Shown here: piece after piece, positions 57,601 to 64,000 of the stretch | Layout: each line of letters begins with the position of its first letter | Numbering within the stretch: position 1 is the first letter of the stretch | NCBI RefSeq assembly: GCF_009728995.1 | Contig: NZ_VTZW01000010.1 | Span: 528,285 to 592,284, forward strand | From: Streptomonospora sp. PA3 | GTDB lineage: Bacteria > Actinomycetota > Actinomycetes > Streptosporangiales > Streptosporangiaceae | DNA: 64,000 bases | Direction: 5' to 3' | Notes under the pieces: model-generated | The model's input: the letters and a program-made list of their open reading frames with translations, nothing else | Told to the model about the DNA's origin: nothing | Database searches by the model: none | Program-made: the position numbers and the translations under genes

Positions 57601-58079
57601 CCGGATCCTGCCGGGGCCTCGGCGGAGGCCGCGTAAGGACGGCTGGGCCACGGCCCGCCCTGCTCGCCGGCGGGTTCCGCGGGGCCCCCGCCGCGCGGGT
57701 CGGCGGGCAGCCCGAGATCGCCCAGCGCCGAAGGGTAGGGCTCGGCCATCGGCGGACGCCGGCCGCCCGCACCCGGGTAGCCGCCGGTGTCGGGGAAGGC
57801 TCCCCGCGGACGGCCGGCACCGTCCTGCTGCGCACTCTGCGGGAACGTCCGCCCGGCGCCCGGCCGGCCCGGTCCCTCCTCGCCGGCCTGGTGTCCCGGC
57901 GCGCCGAGCCGGCCCGCGTCGCCCCCCTCGGCGGCGCCGGCCTCGTGCTCTGTGTCCTGGTACTGGGACTGTGTCCGGTGGCGGTCACCGCTCGGGGTGA
58001 ACCACGATTCCGCAGCGTCGTTGCGGGCGTTGTGGTCACCGTCGGACGGCCCGTACCGCTGTCCCCCGTTGTCCGTCAC
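54672..58079 (-). CDS. Giant low-complexity protein with two carboxy-terminal membrane helices (DUF4190-like)
   Basis: 1135 residues from GTG 58079, which has GGGAG about 10 nt upstream; the frame could start earlier at 58169, but that would overlap the rpoC hairpin. About 1050 residues are disordered and rich in Gly, Pro, Ala, Glu, Asp and Tyr. Irregular tandem YGE/YGD/GPY repeats are densest around residues 760-880. The last ~85 residues have two membrane helices (WLGIAALLPVLGLIAAIAAL; ILAWAGIGLFVLQFAGFVGL) around a basic loop, resembling DUF4190. The function is unknown. It lies between rpoC and rpsL, where most actinobacteria have little or nothing. Confidence 0.65.
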   Translation of the reverse strand: MTDNGGQRYGPSDGDHNARNDAAESWFTPSGDRHRTQSQYQDTEHEAGAAEGGDAGRLGAPGHQAGEEGPGRPGAGRTFPQSAQQDGAGRPRGAFPDTGGYPGAGGRRPPMAEPYPSALGDLGLPADPRGGGPAEPAGEQGGPWPSRPYAASAEAPAGSGGMAGEWRPSGGPAGADEYRGGFGSARDDADRPDGPAFPARPGYGEPAGAQAPSEGTVAGYRLPGTPGAGAAEAPLNTAEGTGGYPGFGSSARSRPDTGAPGGGADAEGPAQAAGASAAQRGPDQQSAGGESGPDTEPFPAGGDPEAAEPTRRDTPGPADPASGREPGGERFAAPDTPAPWDDGGRRGGAGGPGRPDTAGATFGYGYAAAGSGDQPYAGVGGSAPGAWEPGGAEAWQESAQPWSAGSTPEGAERESGGATPEPGARDHAAGAPRAAEPASGWVGADRRDPRGSSEEPRWEPGGDTPAHSDQRPPAHQPAPGEEPERYPSGAGYRLDPEPGPLPRWEPRAGDPLDDPRSEGPGAGPAREGQAGSDGYDDELSRPYSHRIQTEEGEAAQPARSWEEPPSRGRSGDPLAEPSSASAERGFDQGAETSGRPEHGAGDELGGGLGTGSGNTWAFSRDDTRLPESVREAAAEAERKRRDGSPEHTTAFLHAKDDDADAARPHSGFGEEPSSAAPVTDLGGDPLAVIAAQQARARREEEAGAQAPGGERPESGSEPGGSVGAGTQEMPAVSDELGPDLRRGGPSYAGDELGPDLRAGDPAPSGEDPAPGDRYGHRDPYGEPGRYDPRSGRYGEPGPYGDGGEPGAYGDGGRSGEYADPGAYGETDAYGRGGGYRAHGEYGEYGGGPAWAQGADHGAGTGGGPAYYGPSGQAGGAYAAPGETGYAPAGPESHDTASGIPPEYTDRRGGQAPRPEGYAGEHGSPYGGPASADHRGPGHADSEGPATAAMDFGESDGPLGYGSRAGEPAPGGYAPEGYGPAHHQGGPEGYGGQYSGEADRYQGGYEGHAGEEDPRGRRGRSARDPIREDFPGFDRPPGGAAGDPYPGYDNIDHWPDTAPEASATLWLGIAALLPVLGLIAAIAALVMGPRARRAIRRSQGELEGLNLVKLGTILAWAGIGLFVLQFAGFVGLVVLS

Positions 58080-58155
58080 TGTCTTCGATCTCCCGACCGC
58101 GCGTACGCGCTGCTCTCCCCATCCGTTTACGAGTATGCCGACCCGCAACGACGAA

Positions 58156-58194
58156 CGGCGGCAGCCCACCCGGGAACCGGGTGGACTACCGCCG
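58156..58194 (-). terminator. Hairpin after rpoC
   Basis: The inner stem CCACCCGG/CCGGGTGG (58166-58173/58177-58184) with a GAA loop is extended by a nearly perfect 9-base outer stem (58156-58164/58186-58194). It starts 42 nt after the rpoC stop. It is a likely rpoBC terminator. Confidence 0.7.
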
Positions 58195-58236
58195 CCGCTC
58201 GATCAATCAATCGATCCCGCCGATGGACTCTTCAGG

Positions 58237-62112
<3,876 letters not shown>

Positions 62113-62146
62113 TTAATTCGTCCCCTGCTCTTGAAGATCGCGGAAG

Positions 62147-64000
<1,854 letters not shown>

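Overview
This window is chromosomal DNA of a very high-GC actinobacterium. The gene content and order look most like the Nocardiopsaceae/Streptosporangiales (Nocardiopsis, Streptomonospora, Thermobifida); that placement is inferred from protein character and order, not from a search. Supporting signs are the S9 amino-terminal and S3/L17 carboxy-terminal extensions, a zinc-type S14, no rpsD between rpsK and rpoA, GTG starts in many core genes, and a 19-bp DmdR/IdeR-type iron box.

Layout. Positions 0.7-18 kb hold housekeeping and accessory genes. They comprise a STAS anti-sigma antagonist, an M50-like membrane protease, a DUF4097 protein with a NarL-type two-component system, an HTH-TOBE regulator translationally coupled to modABC (molybdate uptake), a large PrsW-type intramembrane protease, an exo/endonuclease/phosphatase-fold membrane protein, a NUDIX hydrolase, a lone Phd-type antitoxin, nnr (NAD(P)HX repair), a Uma2-type nuclease-like protein, an alpha/beta hydrolase, a DUF4913 protein and coaA. 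At 18.7-26.3 kb glmS and glmM (UDP-GlcNAc synthesis) bracket a ferric-siderophore ABC importer. That importer is framed by two copies of a 55-bp palindrome. At 26.5-27.5 kb is rplM-rpsI. At 28.3-30.6 kb is a very Pro/Gln/Gly-rich single-pass membrane protein.

From 31.5 kb to the right edge the minus strand carries the ribosomal/transcription supercluster. In transcription order it is: rpoB (partial), rpoC; rpsL-rpsG-fusA-tuf (str); rpsJ-rplC-rplD-rplW-rplB-rpsS-rplV-rpsC-rplP-rpmC-rpsQ (S10); rplN-rplX-rplE-rpsN-rpsH-rplF-rplR-rpsE-rpmD-rplO-secY-adk-map (spc); a DUF1707 gene; infA-rpmJ-rpsM-rpsK-rpoA-rplQ-truA (alpha). A 1135-residue low-complexity membrane protein lies between rpoC and rpsL. 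Long GC-rich hairpins split the supercluster after tuf, rpsN, rplO, rpoA, rplQ and rpoC.

Most of the window is conserved core genome and I see no clear new defence or biosynthetic system. Four observations deserve attention. (1) The tail of the Pro-rich gene and the 3' end of truA are repeated as a mosaic around a 16-bp hairpin, which may be an assembly artefact. (2) The same Pro-rich gene seems to begin at an ATC codon with a perfect Shine-Dalgarno. (3) The inverted palindromes frame the siderophore cassette, one with a lac-operator-like core. (4) Strong hairpins sit inside normally continuous ribosomal operons.
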